Origin: CAYJLF01 sp964371055 | Lineage (GTDB): Bacteria > Eisenbacteria > RBG-16-71-46 > CAIMUX01 | Length of the DNA: 64,000 nt | Assembly: GCA_964371055.1 (NCBI GenBank) | Contig: CAYJLF010000005.1 | Location: forward strand, 62,001 to 126,000 | Direction of reading: 5' to 3' | Notes under the pieces: model-generated | Database searches by the model: none | The model's input: only the letters and a program-made list of their open reading frames with translations | What the model was told of the DNA's origin: nothing | In this document: positions 17,584-26,740 of the stretch, one piece after another | Layout of the letters: each line of letters opens with the position of its first letter | Numbering within the stretch: the first letter of the stretch is position 1 | Position numbers and translations under genes: made by a program

Positions 17584-17700
17584 GACGCGATTGTCCCGCG
17601 CGCCGACCCGACTCCTCCACCGATTTCGCGACAGGGAATTCGAAAGCGGCGGGACTGGCAGCCAAGGGCGCACGGGTGGCCCCGTACGCCCACCGGCTTC

Positions 17701-18810
17701 TCAGATCAGCTTGATCAGGTGGCTCGTCGTGCGCGCCTTGACCCGCCCGAACCAGATCGAGAGCGGGATCATCACCGCGAGGAGTGCGACCCAGCCGATG
17801 AAGGACGCGGCCACCGCCCCTTCCCAGTAGTAGAAGTTCAGACGCTTGGCGACGAACGCCAGGATCGGGATGTGCAGGCAGTAGAAGAAGAGCGGAACGC
17901 GCCCCACGATCCCGAGCCAGCGGATCGCCGGCATCATGAACTGGCCGAGGAAGTGCATCGTCCCGACCATGAAGCTGACCGTGCCGAAGAACCAGATGTT
18001 GTGGAAGAGATTCGGCGGATACTTGCTGTCGAGGAAGAACGAGATGTGACCGAACTCCCAGAAACCGGTCGAATTCCCCCAGCCGCGTCCCAGGCGGATC
18101 AAAGTCGCGATCAAGAGTGCGCCCAGGCCGATTCCCCAGCTCCAGGCGATTCTCTGCTTCGGAGTCTTCCACCCGTAGAACCACCCCTGCGCCATGACCG
18201 ATCCCATGCAGGCGAGACCGAACCAGGGAAGCAGCGGGTACTTGTTCCAGTCACCGGCATCGATGAAGGTCTGCATCAGCACTTCCTGCCACCAGACCGA
18301 AGCGTCGTACTTGATCGTCATGAGGATCGGGTGCGCGATGAAGGCGGCCAGCGCGACTCCCAGCCGGATCCACCACTTCCGATCGTGCAGGAAGGCGAGG
18401 AGGATCATCGACATCCCGATCGTGGCGATGATGCCGATGTGAGCCAGGTTCCAGTTCTTGAACGCGTTCCAGGAGTGGTTGACCCAGATCACCTGCACCG
18501 CGATCAGGAAGAGCCCGCGCTCGATCAAGTGCCAGCGCGTTCCCCCGAGGGAGGCGCCGCTCCCCCGCCGCCGGGTGAAGGAATACCAGGAGACCGCGCC
18601 GTTCATCATCAGGAACCCGGGCGCGCAGAGGTACCCCATGTAGCGGAGACCGAACTGCCCCCAGCTCGCGAAGGTCGGATCGAACATGTCGAACGACTTC
18701 CAGAGCGAGTTGAAGTACCCGGAGCTGTGCCCCAGGGCCATCATGATCCCGATCAGGCCGCGAAACTGGTCGATGAAGGAGAACCGGTCCCGGCTGCTGC
18801 CGCCCCCCAT
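17701..18810 (-). CDS. HGSNAT-like / DUF1624-type membrane acyltransferase
   Basis: A 369-residue protein with about ten membrane helices. The N-terminal FSFIDQFRGLIGIMMALGHSSG resembles the start of heparan-alpha-glucosaminide N-acetyltransferase-like and OpgC-like acyltransferases (D-x-x-R-G-h), with a conserved histidine in the first helix. A later RVPLFFYCLHIPIL motif is also typical. The family moves acyl groups across the membrane to sugars; the acceptor here is unknown. ATG at 18810 lies 9 nt after GGGGAGG, while ATG at 18819 touches it, so the former is preferred. It is divergent from the outer-membrane protein gene. Confidence 0.75.
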   Translation of the reverse strand: MGGGSSRDRFSFIDQFRGLIGIMMALGHSSGYFNSLWKSFDMFDPTFASWGQFGLRYMGYLCAPGFLMMNGAVSWYSFTRRRGSGASLGGTRWHLIERGLFLIAVQVIWVNHSWNAFKNWNLAHIGIIATIGMSMILLAFLHDRKWWIRLGVALAAFIAHPILMTIKYDASVWWQEVLMQTFIDAGDWNKYPLLPWFGLACMGSVMAQGWFYGWKTPKQRIAWSWGIGLGALLIATLIRLGRGWGNSTGFWEFGHISFFLDSKYPPNLFHNIWFFGTVSFMVGTMHFLGQFMMPAIRWLGIVGRVPLFFYCLHIPILAFVAKRLNFYYWEGAVAASFIGWVALLAVMIPLSIWFGRVKARTTSHLIKLI

Positions 18811-18951
18811 GCCTCCCATCCTCCCCGTGGTCGGATCCGCGGATCCCCGAGCGGACCCGGGGCATCGGTGCCCCGGCTAGGGGGCCATCGTCGATTCTGG
18901 CATGGTCCGTCGATCCGGGCAAGGCTTGCGGACCCGATTTTACGAGATCCT

Positions 18952-18980
18952 TTGCCCGCCGAGCGGCGATGCGCTATCCT
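18952..18980 (+). promoter_or_regulatory. Putative sigma70-type promoter for the outer-membrane protein gene
   Basis: TTGCCC (18952-18957) and TATCCT (18975-18980) are spaced by 17 bp, about 47 nt before the ATG at 19028. The rest of the 208-bp divergent gap shows nothing else recognisable. Confidence 0.4.
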
Positions 18981-19027
18981 CGGCGTCTGCAAGGACGAGG
19001 TGGTCGACCCCACCGGGGAGGAGGAGG

Positions 19028-20263
19028 ATGCGGGGATCAGGGAGACGTGGGGTAGCGCTGTGGCTTTGGCTGCTTCCCCTCTGCCTCGCGATCGCGGGAA
19101 TCGCTCCGGGTGGCGGCGCCTTCGCCCAGGCCGGGCAATCCGAGGCGCCGGCGAAGCAGAAGGCCAAGCCGAAGGGCAAGAAGAAGGCCAAGAAGGCGGT
19201 CGCGAAGAAGCCGGCCCCGAAGAAGTCACCGAAGAAGGAGCCGTTCCTCAAGATCTCCGGCGAGGCGGAACTCCAGACGATCTACGACGACAACATCTTC
19301 CGCTTCTCGGACGAGAACCTTCTGCTCTTCCGCCAAGGCGAGAACCCGGACAAGTTCAAGCTCGACACCTACGACGACTTCATCGTGAGCCCGCGGCTGA
19401 CCCTGAACTTCGGGCGCAAGCTCTTCGCCGGCAAGGAAACGCAGTTTCGGGTCAAGTACACCCTGTGGCGCTACGCGAGCAACCCGGACAAGAGCAATCA
19501 GGGATGGTTCCTGCGGCTGCGGCAGCCGACCCGCGGGCGGGAGGCGCTGGAATTCAGCTACTCCTACGCCCCCCCGGGTTACATCCGGGAGCTGACCGAC
19601 CGCGATCCTTTCCAGTCCCGCGCTACGCCGCTCCGTTACATCCAGTTCAAGGGGACTCGCAATGCCTTCGTGCTGGCCTACTCGGGGCGCCTGTCGAACC
19701 GCCTCTCCTACCGCGCCGAGGCGGGGCGCGTGATGCGCTACTACAACAAGCCGTTCATCGAGACCGACAACTGGGAGTGGAACGGCGCCGGCACCCTGAC
19801 CTTCCGGCTGGCTCGAGCCTGGAGCCTGGCCGGCAAGTACCAGTACTCCTACGACGAGGCTCGCGCCCTTGACACGGTCCTGGAGAGCTTCGAGAACACG
19901 GACGACGGCGACGGCTCCTACGAACGGGACCTCTTCGAGGGAACCCTCGTCTTCAGCCCGCGCCGCCTCGTCTGGAAGGTCAACCGGATCGAGTGGATGG
20001 CGCAGCGGCAGATCTACTATTTCACCAGCACGCAGCCCTACTTCGATGACCCGACGCACACCGGCCGAGAGGACACGGTGACGGCGACGGAGATCATCGC
20101 CAATACCTCGCCGGTCTACGGGCCGGTAACTCTGGAGGGCGGCTGGCGATACTCCACCCGTTCCTCCACCGCGGCCGCCTCCGACCTCGGGGCGGACGCG
20201 ATCGAGGAAGACAAGAACTACGAGGACAACCGGTTCTGGATCGGGGCGACCTACCCGTTCTGA
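19028..20263 (+). CDS. Outer-membrane beta-barrel protein with Lys-rich N-terminal linker
   Basis: A 411-residue exported protein. A signal peptide (LWLWLLPLCLAIAGIAP...AFAQA) is followed by about 40 residues dominated by Lys, Ala and Pro (KKAKKAVAKKPAPKK). Alternating strands then run to the C-terminus, which ends in FWIGATYPF, the terminal aromatic expected of a barrel strand recognised by the BAM machinery. The many aromatic-rich strands (LEFSYSYAPPG, WSLAGKYQYSYDEA) support a barrel. No specific porin or receptor family is recognised. The ATG follows a GGGGAGGAGGAGG tract. A lipoprotein gene follows after 35 bp and is probably co-transcribed. Confidence 0.7.
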   Translation: MRGSGRRGVALWLWLLPLCLAIAGIAPGGGAFAQAGQSEAPAKQKAKPKGKKKAKKAVAKKPAPKKSPKKEPFLKISGEAELQTIYDDNIFRFSDENLLLFRQGENPDKFKLDTYDDFIVSPRLTLNFGRKLFAGKETQFRVKYTLWRYASNPDKSNQGWFLRLRQPTRGREALEFSYSYAPPGYIRELTDRDPFQSRATPLRYIQFKGTRNAFVLAYSGRLSNRLSYRAEAGRVMRYYNKPFIETDNWEWNGAGTLTFRLARAWSLAGKYQYSYDEARALDTVLESFENTDDGDGSYERDLFEGTLVFSPRRLVWKVNRIEWMAQRQIYYFTSTQPYFDDPTHTGREDTVTATEIIANTSPVYGPVTLEGGWRYSTRSSTAAASDLGADAIEEDKNYEDNRFWIGATYPF

Positions 20264-20298
20264 ACCCTGGCGCGAGCCGATTATCGAGGAGAGCATCG

Positions 20299-22761
20299 AT
20301 GAAGCGGACCTGGGAAGGGGGGATGATGAACGGCATCGCGGGAGCGACCCGGACGGCGTGGGCTCGATTGGTCCTGATCACCGTCGCGGCCATCGCGGGC
20401 ACCCTCGTGGGATGCGGCGAGCAGGATCTCTACAAGCCGCCGAAGTCTCCCTACCGCGTTCTGGCGACGCTGCCGTTGCCGAGCATCAACGAGGACGTGT
20501 CGTTCCTCGGAAACACCGCTTACGTCGCCGGTGGACAGGCGGGGCTCCATGTGGTGGACCTCACCGACCCCTCCCACCCGGTCCTCGTGCAGACGATCAA
20601 CACGACCAAGTACGCCGAAGCGGTCAAGTGCGCCGCCACCCCGACCAACGGCGGCGTCGTCGGCATCGCGTTCGTCGTGGAGGGAACCGAGGGCATCACC
20701 ACCTACAACGTATCCGACCCCGACAGCGCCTGGTCCTACAACCAGGGTACGACCGCCGTGGATGGGAATGGCCTCTACGTCGATCTGCCGACGGAGGCCA
20801 GCGCCCAGTTCAGTGTCTTTCTGGCAGAGTCCTGGAAGGGGATCCGTATCTTCGATTCCGACCCGCAGTTCCCCGGAGTGCTCCGCTACAACGGTGTTTT
20901 TGCCTCGACCCTTGGCTATGCCCGCGGCATCTCGGTCGCCAACGGCTATGCCTACGTCGCGGACGATGAGATGGGACTGACCGTTCTCGACGCCCGGGTG
21001 CGCATCCTCGGGGCGGTCCAGGTCGTGAGCAACCAGGACACGCCCGGAAACGCCCGGGGGGTCGATGTGCTGGGCGACTACGCCTACGTCGCGGATGGCC
21101 GGAACGGGCTCACCGTCATGCAGATCCACCTCGGCGACACGCCGGTCCTGGTCGGCCAGCTTCCGCTGGCCGGAGAGTGCCGGTACGTCGAGGTCCGCGA
21201 CCGCTATGCCTTCATCGCCGCGCAGGACGGCGGCGTGCACATCGTCGACATCACCAATCCGGCGAACCCTCAGCTGGCCGGCACCGTGGTGACCTCATAC
21301 TCGACGGGACTGGCGGTCCGCGACGATGGGATCGTCGTGGTCGCCGACCGGGTCGACGGACTGGTCGTCCTCGGCGGCCCCGGAGGGTTCAGCGATCAGA
21401 CGGCTCCGGCCCCGATCGCGAGCCTCACCGCGGAGCCGCTGAACGCCGAATCGATTCGCCTGCAGTGGATCGCCCCGGGAGACGATGGCTTCTTCGGCAC
21501 CGCCGCAGCCTATGAAATCCGGTACTCGACGCAGCCGATCACCACCGCAAACTGGGAAGCCGCGACTCAGTTGGCCACCCCCCCCACCCCCTCCGCCGGG
21601 GGAACCCAGCAGAGCGTCGATCTCACCGGCCTGGAGAAGGAGACGACCTACTACTGCGCGCTCCGGACGCGCGACGATTCGGGCAACGTCTCGGCCATCT
21701 CCAACGTCGCCTCGGCCACGACCTACGCCGGCAACATCCCGCCGGTCCTCCTGAACGCGTCGGTGACCCCGCTGGGCTCGACACCGGGATCCACGTTCAC
21801 CTTCGAGATCACGTATCGGGATCCGGACAATGACGCTCCGACCCGCGCCGAACTCGTCCTGAACGGCGAGTCCCTGGCGCTCGCCGGGGAGGGGACCGAC
21901 TACCGCGCCGGCGTCCGCTTCCGCCTGGAGCGCGTGCTCGGGACCGGCAGCTACGAGCACCGGTTCGCCTTCGACGACGGCCAGGGGCACGCCGTCGAGA
22001 CCGACCTGATCTCTGGCCCCTGGGTGGGAACGCCGCTCGTGATCGGCAGTCCGTCGAGCGAGCCGTTCCGCGACACCGACGAAGTCGAGCGTCTCGTCGT
22101 CTTCGCCTGGCAGACCTGGGTCGACAGCACGGAAGTCACGCAGGCCTCTTTCGAGCAGGTGCTTGGTCCCGCGCGCAACCGTTCGCACTTCCGCGGACAG
22201 AACCTGCCGGTCGAGAACGTGACCTGGTACGACGCGGTCGAGTACTGCAATGCGCGATCGGTCCGGGAGGGACTCACGCCCTGCTACTCCATCGCGGGAG
22301 ACGCCACGACCTGCGACTTCACCGCCAACGGATACCGCCTGCCGACCGAAGCGGAGTGGGAGCGGGCCTGCCGCGCCGGAACGACCACGCCGCTGTACAA
22401 CGGCACGCTGACCGTCGAGACCTGCGTCGGGACCGATGGCCAGCCTGATCCGTTGCTCGACCTGATCGGTTGGTACTGCGGCAACGCCGGTCCGGGAACT
22501 CACCCGGTGCGGCAGAAGCAGCCGAATCCGGACGGTTTGTACGACATGCTCGGCAATGTCTGGGAGTGGTGCTGGGACTGGTATGCGGCCAGCGGCCCGA
22601 TCGGCAGCCCCGTCGGCCCGCCGACCGGCTTCCAACGCGTCATTCGCGGGGGTTCGTGGTACTACTTCGCCCGCGACTGCCGTTCGGCGGCCCGCGCCCC
22701 GTACTGGCCGAACTCGCGCGACGACATTGTCGGCTTCCGCGTGGCCCGCACCCTGCCGTAG
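20299..22761 (+). CDS. Lipoprotein with LVIVD repeats, fibronectin-III and SUMF1 domain
   Basis: An 820-residue protein. The signal peptide ends in a lipobox (GTLVGCGE), so it is likely a lipoprotein. Residues about 50-360 hold LVIVD-type repeats (GLHVVDLTDPSHPVL, GLTVMQIHLGDTPVL, GVHIVDITNPANPQL), a propeller-like surface module. A fibronectin-III domain follows (VTPLGS... after YYCALRTRDDSGN). The last 230 residues form a formylglycine-generating-enzyme (SUMF1) fold: NVTWYDAVEYCN, YRLPTEAEWERACRAG, GNVWEWCWDWY and VIRGGSWYYFARDCRSAAR. The catalytic cysteine expected just before AAR is replaced by Ser, so enzymatic activity is doubtful. GAGGAGAGC precedes the ATG. Confidence 0.85.
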   Translation: MKRTWEGGMMNGIAGATRTAWARLVLITVAAIAGTLVGCGEQDLYKPPKSPYRVLATLPLPSINEDVSFLGNTAYVAGGQAGLHVVDLTDPSHPVLVQTINTTKYAEAVKCAATPTNGGVVGIAFVVEGTEGITTYNVSDPDSAWSYNQGTTAVDGNGLYVDLPTEASAQFSVFLAESWKGIRIFDSDPQFPGVLRYNGVFASTLGYARGISVANGYAYVADDEMGLTVLDARVRILGAVQVVSNQDTPGNARGVDVLGDYAYVADGRNGLTVMQIHLGDTPVLVGQLPLAGECRYVEVRDRYAFIAAQDGGVHIVDITNPANPQLAGTVVTSYSTGLAVRDDGIVVVADRVDGLVVLGGPGGFSDQTAPAPIASLTAEPLNAESIRLQWIAPGDDGFFGTAAAYEIRYSTQPITTANWEAATQLATPPTPSAGGTQQSVDLTGLEKETTYYCALRTRDDSGNVSAISNVASATTYAGNIPPVLLNASVTPLGSTPGSTFTFEITYRDPDNDAPTRAELVLNGESLALAGEGTDYRAGVRFRLERVLGTGSYEHRFAFDDGQGHAVETDLISGPWVGTPLVIGSPSSEPFRDTDEVERLVVFAWQTWVDSTEVTQASFEQVLGPARNRSHFRGQNLPVENVTWYDAVEYCNARSVREGLTPCYSIAGDATTCDFTANGYRLPTEAEWERACRAGTTTPLYNGTLTVETCVGTDGQPDPLLDLIGWYCGNAGPGTHPVRQKQPNPDGLYDMLGNVWEWCWDWYAASGPIGSPVGPPTGFQRVIRGGSWYYFARDCRSAARAPYWPNSRDDIVGFRVARTLP

Positions 22762-22790
22762 GGACCATGGCCGTCGCGCCGTGAGGGCTC

Positions 22791-23714
22791 ATGCGGATCG
22801 GCATCGACCTCGGCGGGACCAAAATCGAGTGCGTGGCCTTCGATGAGGAATTCGTCGAACGCTATCGCCGGCGTGTTCGGACCCCGCGCGACGACTACGA
22901 CGCCACGCTCGGCGCGATCGCCGGCCTGGTCCGGGTCTGCGAGCGGGAAACCGGTCGCGGTGGCACCGTCGGGATCGGCATCCCCGGCGCGCTCTCCCCT
23001 GCGACCGGCCTGGCCAAGAACGCCAACTCCACCTGGCTGAACGGCCGGCCGCTCGCCTCCGATCTCGAGGCGATCCTGCAGCGTCCGCTCCGTTTCGCCA
23101 ACGACGCCGACTGCTTCGCTCTCTCCGAGGCGTTCGATGGCGCGGCCGCGGGCGCCAGCCCGGTCTTCGGCGTCATCATCGGCACCGGCACCGGCGGCGG
23201 CATCGTGGTGCAGGGCCGCCTCGTCACGGGACCGAACGCCATCGGCGGCGAGTGGGGACACAATCCGCTCCCCTGGCCCCGACCCGAGGAGTGGCCCGGC
23301 GCACCGTGCTATTGCGGCCGCACCGGCTGCATCGAGACCTTCCTCTCCGGTCCCGGGCTGGTCCGCGACTACCACGCGCTGCCCGGAGCGGGCGCGGCGC
23401 CGATCGACGCGCGCGGAATCGTGGATCGCGCGGAAGAGGGCGAGCCGGCGGCGGTCCACGCCCTGGATCGGTACGTGGAACGGATGTCGCGCGCGCTCGC
23501 CTCGGTGATCAACCTCATCGATCCCGCCGTGATCGTCCTCGGCGGCGGCGTTTCGAACGTATCGCGCCTCTATGCCGAGGTTCCCCGACTCTGGGGATCG
23601 TGGGTCTTCTCCGATACCGTCGCCACGCGCCTCGCGCCGGCCCGGCACGGCGACAGCAGCGGTGTGCGCGGCGCGGCCCGGCTCTGGACCGCGGAGGAAG
23701 CGGCCGACCTCTGA
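22791..23714 (+). CDS. ROK-family sugar kinase
   Basis: A 307-residue cytoplasmic kinase. The phosphate-binding loop IGIDLGGTKIE is at the N-terminus, the catalytic Asp is in ANDADCFALSE, and the ROK zinc region reads GEWGHNPL...CYCGRTGCIE. A second glycine motif (VIIGTGTGGGIV) completes the fold. The overall pattern is closest to fructokinase / N-acetylglucosamine kinase-type ROK proteins; the sugar cannot be fixed. It could phosphorylate sugar delivered by the ABC importer at 10075-14055, though it is not in that operon. GAGGG precedes the ATG; the gap from the lipoprotein gene is 29 bp. Confidence 0.9.
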   Translation: MRIGIDLGGTKIECVAFDEEFVERYRRRVRTPRDDYDATLGAIAGLVRVCERETGRGGTVGIGIPGALSPATGLAKNANSTWLNGRPLASDLEAILQRPLRFANDADCFALSEAFDGAAAGASPVFGVIIGTGTGGGIVVQGRLVTGPNAIGGEWGHNPLPWPRPEEWPGAPCYCGRTGCIETFLSGPGLVRDYHALPGAGAAPIDARGIVDRAEEGEPAAVHALDRYVERMSRALASVINLIDPAVIVLGGGVSNVSRLYAEVPRLWGSWVFSDTVATRLAPARHGDSSGVRGAARLWTAEEAADL

Positions 23715-23754
23715 GACGGCGCCAGCCGGCGCGCACCGCATTTCACGCCCGGCG

Positions 23755-23783
23755 TTGCCCCCTTCCACCTCTTCTGCTAGCGT
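23755..23783 (+). promoter_or_regulatory. Possible promoter for the DUF2207 gene
   Basis: TTGCCC (23755-23760) and TAGCGT (23778-23783) are spaced by 17 bp, 17 nt before the ATG at 23801. The -10 match is poor, but the -35 is the same as upstream of the outer-membrane gene at 19028. Confidence 0.25.
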
Positions 23784-23800
23784 CCCGTCGGAGGTGATCC

Positions 23801-25555
23801 ATGCTCATTCGGCATCTCGTCCCGCCTCGCCTGATCGCTTTCGCGGCGGTTCTGTTCTTTGCGCTGGTGATCGCCCCGCCCGCCCTCGCCCGCAAGGCCT
23901 ACCACGCCGAGAGCTATTACACGGTGATCCGCGTCCAGGCCGACGGCTCCCTCCGCATCCGCGAGGAAATCCGCATGCGCTTCGAGGGGGGACCGTTCAC
24001 CTTCTTCCACCGCGGCGTGCCGACCCGTCACACCGATGGCATCCTTGATCTCTCTTCGCCCGATTCGATCGAGGTCCGCGTACGGCGGCGGCGGGTCGAT
24101 GTGACCTGGCGTTTCGACCCCCTCCACGATGCCGAGCGGACCTTCGTCCTCGAGTACACGGCGCAAAACGCGCTCGATCGCACCTCCGCCGGACACCAGC
24201 TCCGGTGGTACGGTTTCCCCGAAGAGCGGCCCTACCGGATCGAAGCCGCCACGGTCGACGTCATCCTCCCCCCCGACTGGCCGGAACCGACGGGGCTTCG
24301 CACCCACCCGCGTCGCGCTGGCCTTCGCATCGTCGGGACGCCGGGAGCGGACGGCGAGCTAGCCACCGCGGCCGCGGAACGAACCGTGGCGGCCAGCCCT
24401 CCCGGCGGAAGCGGTCTCCTCCTGCGGAGCGGCCCGCTGCGGCTGAAGGAAGATGACTCGGTCATTCTCCGCGCCGACTTCGCCGCGGGCCTGATCACCG
24501 CGGAACTCCCCGAGCGGCAGCAGCGCCGCGCGGAGTGGACCCGGCATCGGTCCACCGCGCTCGCGCTGGCCGCGGTCATCCTGGCCCTCACCCTGGGTGT
24601 GGTTTTCTGGCTGCGGCAACGCTGGCAGGAAGAGATCGGTGTACGGCGCGAGGAGCCCATCGCGCGGGGACTCCCGCCGGCCGTCCCACAGCCGCCGGAC
24701 GATCTGCCGCCGTCGCTGGTGGCAGGGCTCTTTTCGAGCTCCAGCGGCTCCGGCTCGGTGACCGGTCCGCTCGCCACGCTCTTCGACCTCGCCCGTCGCG
24801 GGGCGCTCTCGTTCGAGGTCGGCGCGAAGCGCTTCGTCCTCGGCTCCCGGGCCCTGCACCTGCGCCGTGCATCGGCTCCGGCCGATCTCACCCCATGGGA
24901 ACAGACCGTGCTCGAAGCCGCCTTCCGTCGCAGCAAGCAGACCGGCGTCGTCGCCTGGAATCGCGCGGTCGAAGGACTCTCCCGCGCCAGCGGCCAATTC
25001 GGCCGGCAGATCCGCGTCGAGCTGATTCGGAGCGGAGATCTCGATCCCATCGCGCTCGATGCGCGACGCAAGCTGATGCTCCTCGGCGCCGTCCTCTTCG
25101 GGGTCGTCCTTCTCCTGATCGTCCCGGCCGCGCTTCTCGCGCGGACCTTTGGCCCATGGGGCGCGCTACCCGCCGCGGCGGCCTTTGTGTCGGCGCTGGC
25201 GGCCCTCGCGCTCAGCCAGACCGTCTCTCCACTCACGCCGCAGGGAGTCCGGCGCCGGCACGCCTGGAGCGGCTTCCGGCGCTATCTGAAGGAGGCCGAG
25301 AAGAGAGGGATCGCCCTCGACTCGGCCCGGTTCCATGCGTGGCTCCCCCTGGCCACCGCGCTCGGCGTCGCGCCCGGCCTGGTCAAGAGCGGCAAGCGCT
25401 GGGGACTCACTCCACCCTCCTGGTTCCAGTCACCGACCGGAGACCCCGGGGACATGGCGGCCTTCGTGACGATCATGGCCGCCTCGACCGGGCACGGCGG
25501 CGGGGTGGGTGGAGGCGGCGGCGCCGGCGGAGGCGGCAGCAGCGGGGCGGGATGA
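23801..25555 (+). CDS. DUF2207 membrane protein
   Basis: A 584-residue protein of the DUF2207 family. A signal peptide (about 1-31) leads to an extracytoplasmic beta domain that begins YHAESYYTVIRVQADGSLRIREE, the conserved opening of the family. A membrane helix lies near residue 250 (ALALAAVILALTLGVVFWL). A soluble region and two further helices (LLGAVLFGVVLLLIVPAALL; ALPAAAAFVSALAALALS) follow. The C-terminus ends in a Gly/Ser run, again a usual family feature. Function is unknown. GGAGG lies 7 nt before the ATG. It converges with apbE. Confidence 0.85.
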   Translation: MLIRHLVPPRLIAFAAVLFFALVIAPPALARKAYHAESYYTVIRVQADGSLRIREEIRMRFEGGPFTFFHRGVPTRHTDGILDLSSPDSIEVRVRRRRVDVTWRFDPLHDAERTFVLEYTAQNALDRTSAGHQLRWYGFPEERPYRIEAATVDVILPPDWPEPTGLRTHPRRAGLRIVGTPGADGELATAAAERTVAASPPGGSGLLLRSGPLRLKEDDSVILRADFAAGLITAELPERQQRRAEWTRHRSTALALAAVILALTLGVVFWLRQRWQEEIGVRREEPIARGLPPAVPQPPDDLPPSLVAGLFSSSSGSGSVTGPLATLFDLARRGALSFEVGAKRFVLGSRALHLRRASAPADLTPWEQTVLEAAFRRSKQTGVVAWNRAVEGLSRASGQFGRQIRVELIRSGDLDPIALDARRKLMLLGAVLFGVVLLLIVPAALLARTFGPWGALPAAAAFVSALAALALSQTVSPLTPQGVRRRHAWSGFRRYLKEAEKRGIALDSARFHAWLPLATALGVAPGLVKSGKRWGLTPPSWFQSPTGDPGDMAAFVTIMAASTGHGGGVGGGGGAGGGGSSGAG

Positions 25556-25597
25556 GACGCGGCGATCCGGTTGCGGACCTGACGGCAGCTCGCATCA

Positions 25598-26668
25598 TCA
25601 CCGGGAGAGGATGCTGACGCCCTCCGCACTATCCTGCAGGTAGGCTTTGAATCTCGGGGAGACGACCATCTCCGGGTGCTCCTCGCTCCCCGTCAACCAC
25701 ATCGCCGCGGCCTTTCCGTCGGCCTCGACGAGTCGAAGCCCCTCGTCGATCGACAGTACCGACAAGGACGTCGCCCACGCATCCGCGCTCATCGCATCCG
25801 GAGCGATCACCGTCACGCTGGGCACAGCATCGGCCGGCTGCCCGGAGCGCGGATCGATGATGTGGCTGCGGCGGATCCCCTGGACCGTGACGAACCGGCG
25901 GTAGTGGCCGGAGGTGCAGAGGCCGGCGCTCTCCAGGTCAGGTCCCCCGACCACGATCGTCCCGAGCGAGCGCTCCGCCCATGGACTCTGGATGCCCACC
26001 CGCCACGATCGATCATCGATCGGCCGGCCGAAACAGGCGAGATCTCCGCCGACTTCGACCATCCCGGCCGACATCCGGGCCGCGCGGAGCGCCGCCAGGG
26101 CCCGATCGACCGCGTAGCCCTTGACGATCGCATCGAGCGTGATCTCCATCCCCGCGACCTGCTTGGTCGCGCCGGAATCGCTGATCACGAGGCGCGTCCA
26201 GCCGACCAGGCTTCGCACCGAGTCGATCTCGGCCGTCGTGGGATTCCGGTCGGCCTTCGCCGCCCGCTTCCAGAGGAGGGTGAGGGGACGCATCGTAATG
26301 TCGAAGGCGCCGCCGGACCGCTCGGAGAAACCGGCCGCGACCCGCATCACCGAAAGCAGGGCAGGATCGAGCGGAAACTCCACGCCGGCCGGCGCCGCGT
26401 TGAAGCGGGAGAGCTGGCTCGTCGAGTCGTAGGTCGACGCGAGACGGTTGATCGCCTCGAGTTCCTCCCGCGCGGCCTCCAGCGCCCCGTCCACCCGATC
26501 CGGCGGCCCGACCGCGGTCAGCGTGGTCGTTGTACCCATCACCACCGGGTTGATCGACCGCTGCACGTCGTTGCCGCCGCGCTGCCGGGCCGAGGTCCAG
26601 AGGGCCGCGCCGGCCATGGCCGCGACCATCACCAGCGCCAGGAAAACCGCCCGTCGTTCCCGGTTCAT
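25598..26668 (-). CDS. apbE: FAD:protein FMN transferase (ApbE)
   Basis: A 356-residue protein with an N-terminal signal anchor (about 8-25). It shows the ApbE landmarks: VMGTTTTLTAVG at the start of the domain, DAIVKGYAVDRAL, MVEVGGDLACFG, SHIIDPRSGQPA and the metal-binding SADAWATSLSVL near the end. ApbE attaches FMN covalently to threonine in exported flavoproteins such as RnfG/NqrC and FMN-binding domains. No target protein is visible nearby. GAGGAGGAGCGG precedes the ATG. Its 3' end faces the DUF2207 gene. Confidence 0.92.
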   Translation of the reverse strand: MNRERRAVFLALVMVAAMAGAALWTSARQRGGNDVQRSINPVVMGTTTTLTAVGPPDRVDGALEAAREELEAINRLASTYDSTSQLSRFNAAPAGVEFPLDPALLSVMRVAAGFSERSGGAFDITMRPLTLLWKRAAKADRNPTTAEIDSVRSLVGWTRLVISDSGATKQVAGMEITLDAIVKGYAVDRALAALRAARMSAGMVEVGGDLACFGRPIDDRSWRVGIQSPWAERSLGTIVVGGPDLESAGLCTSGHYRRFVTVQGIRRSHIIDPRSGQPADAVPSVTVIAPDAMSADAWATSLSVLSIDEGLRLVEADGKAAAMWLTGSEEHPEMVVSPRFKAYLQDSAEGVSILSR

Positions 26669-26740
26669 CCGCTCCTCCTCGCGCCTCGATCGGCTCGCAA
26701 GTGCTCGCCGGCGCGGTAGGCCCAGTCTTTCAGCACCCTG

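Noticed and set aside
16441..18900. Long plus-strand frame opposite the Ada and acyltransferase genes.
   Set aside because: The opposite strand carries clear Ada, AraC, MGMT and membrane motifs; the plus frame is low complexity (Arg/Asp/Pro-rich).
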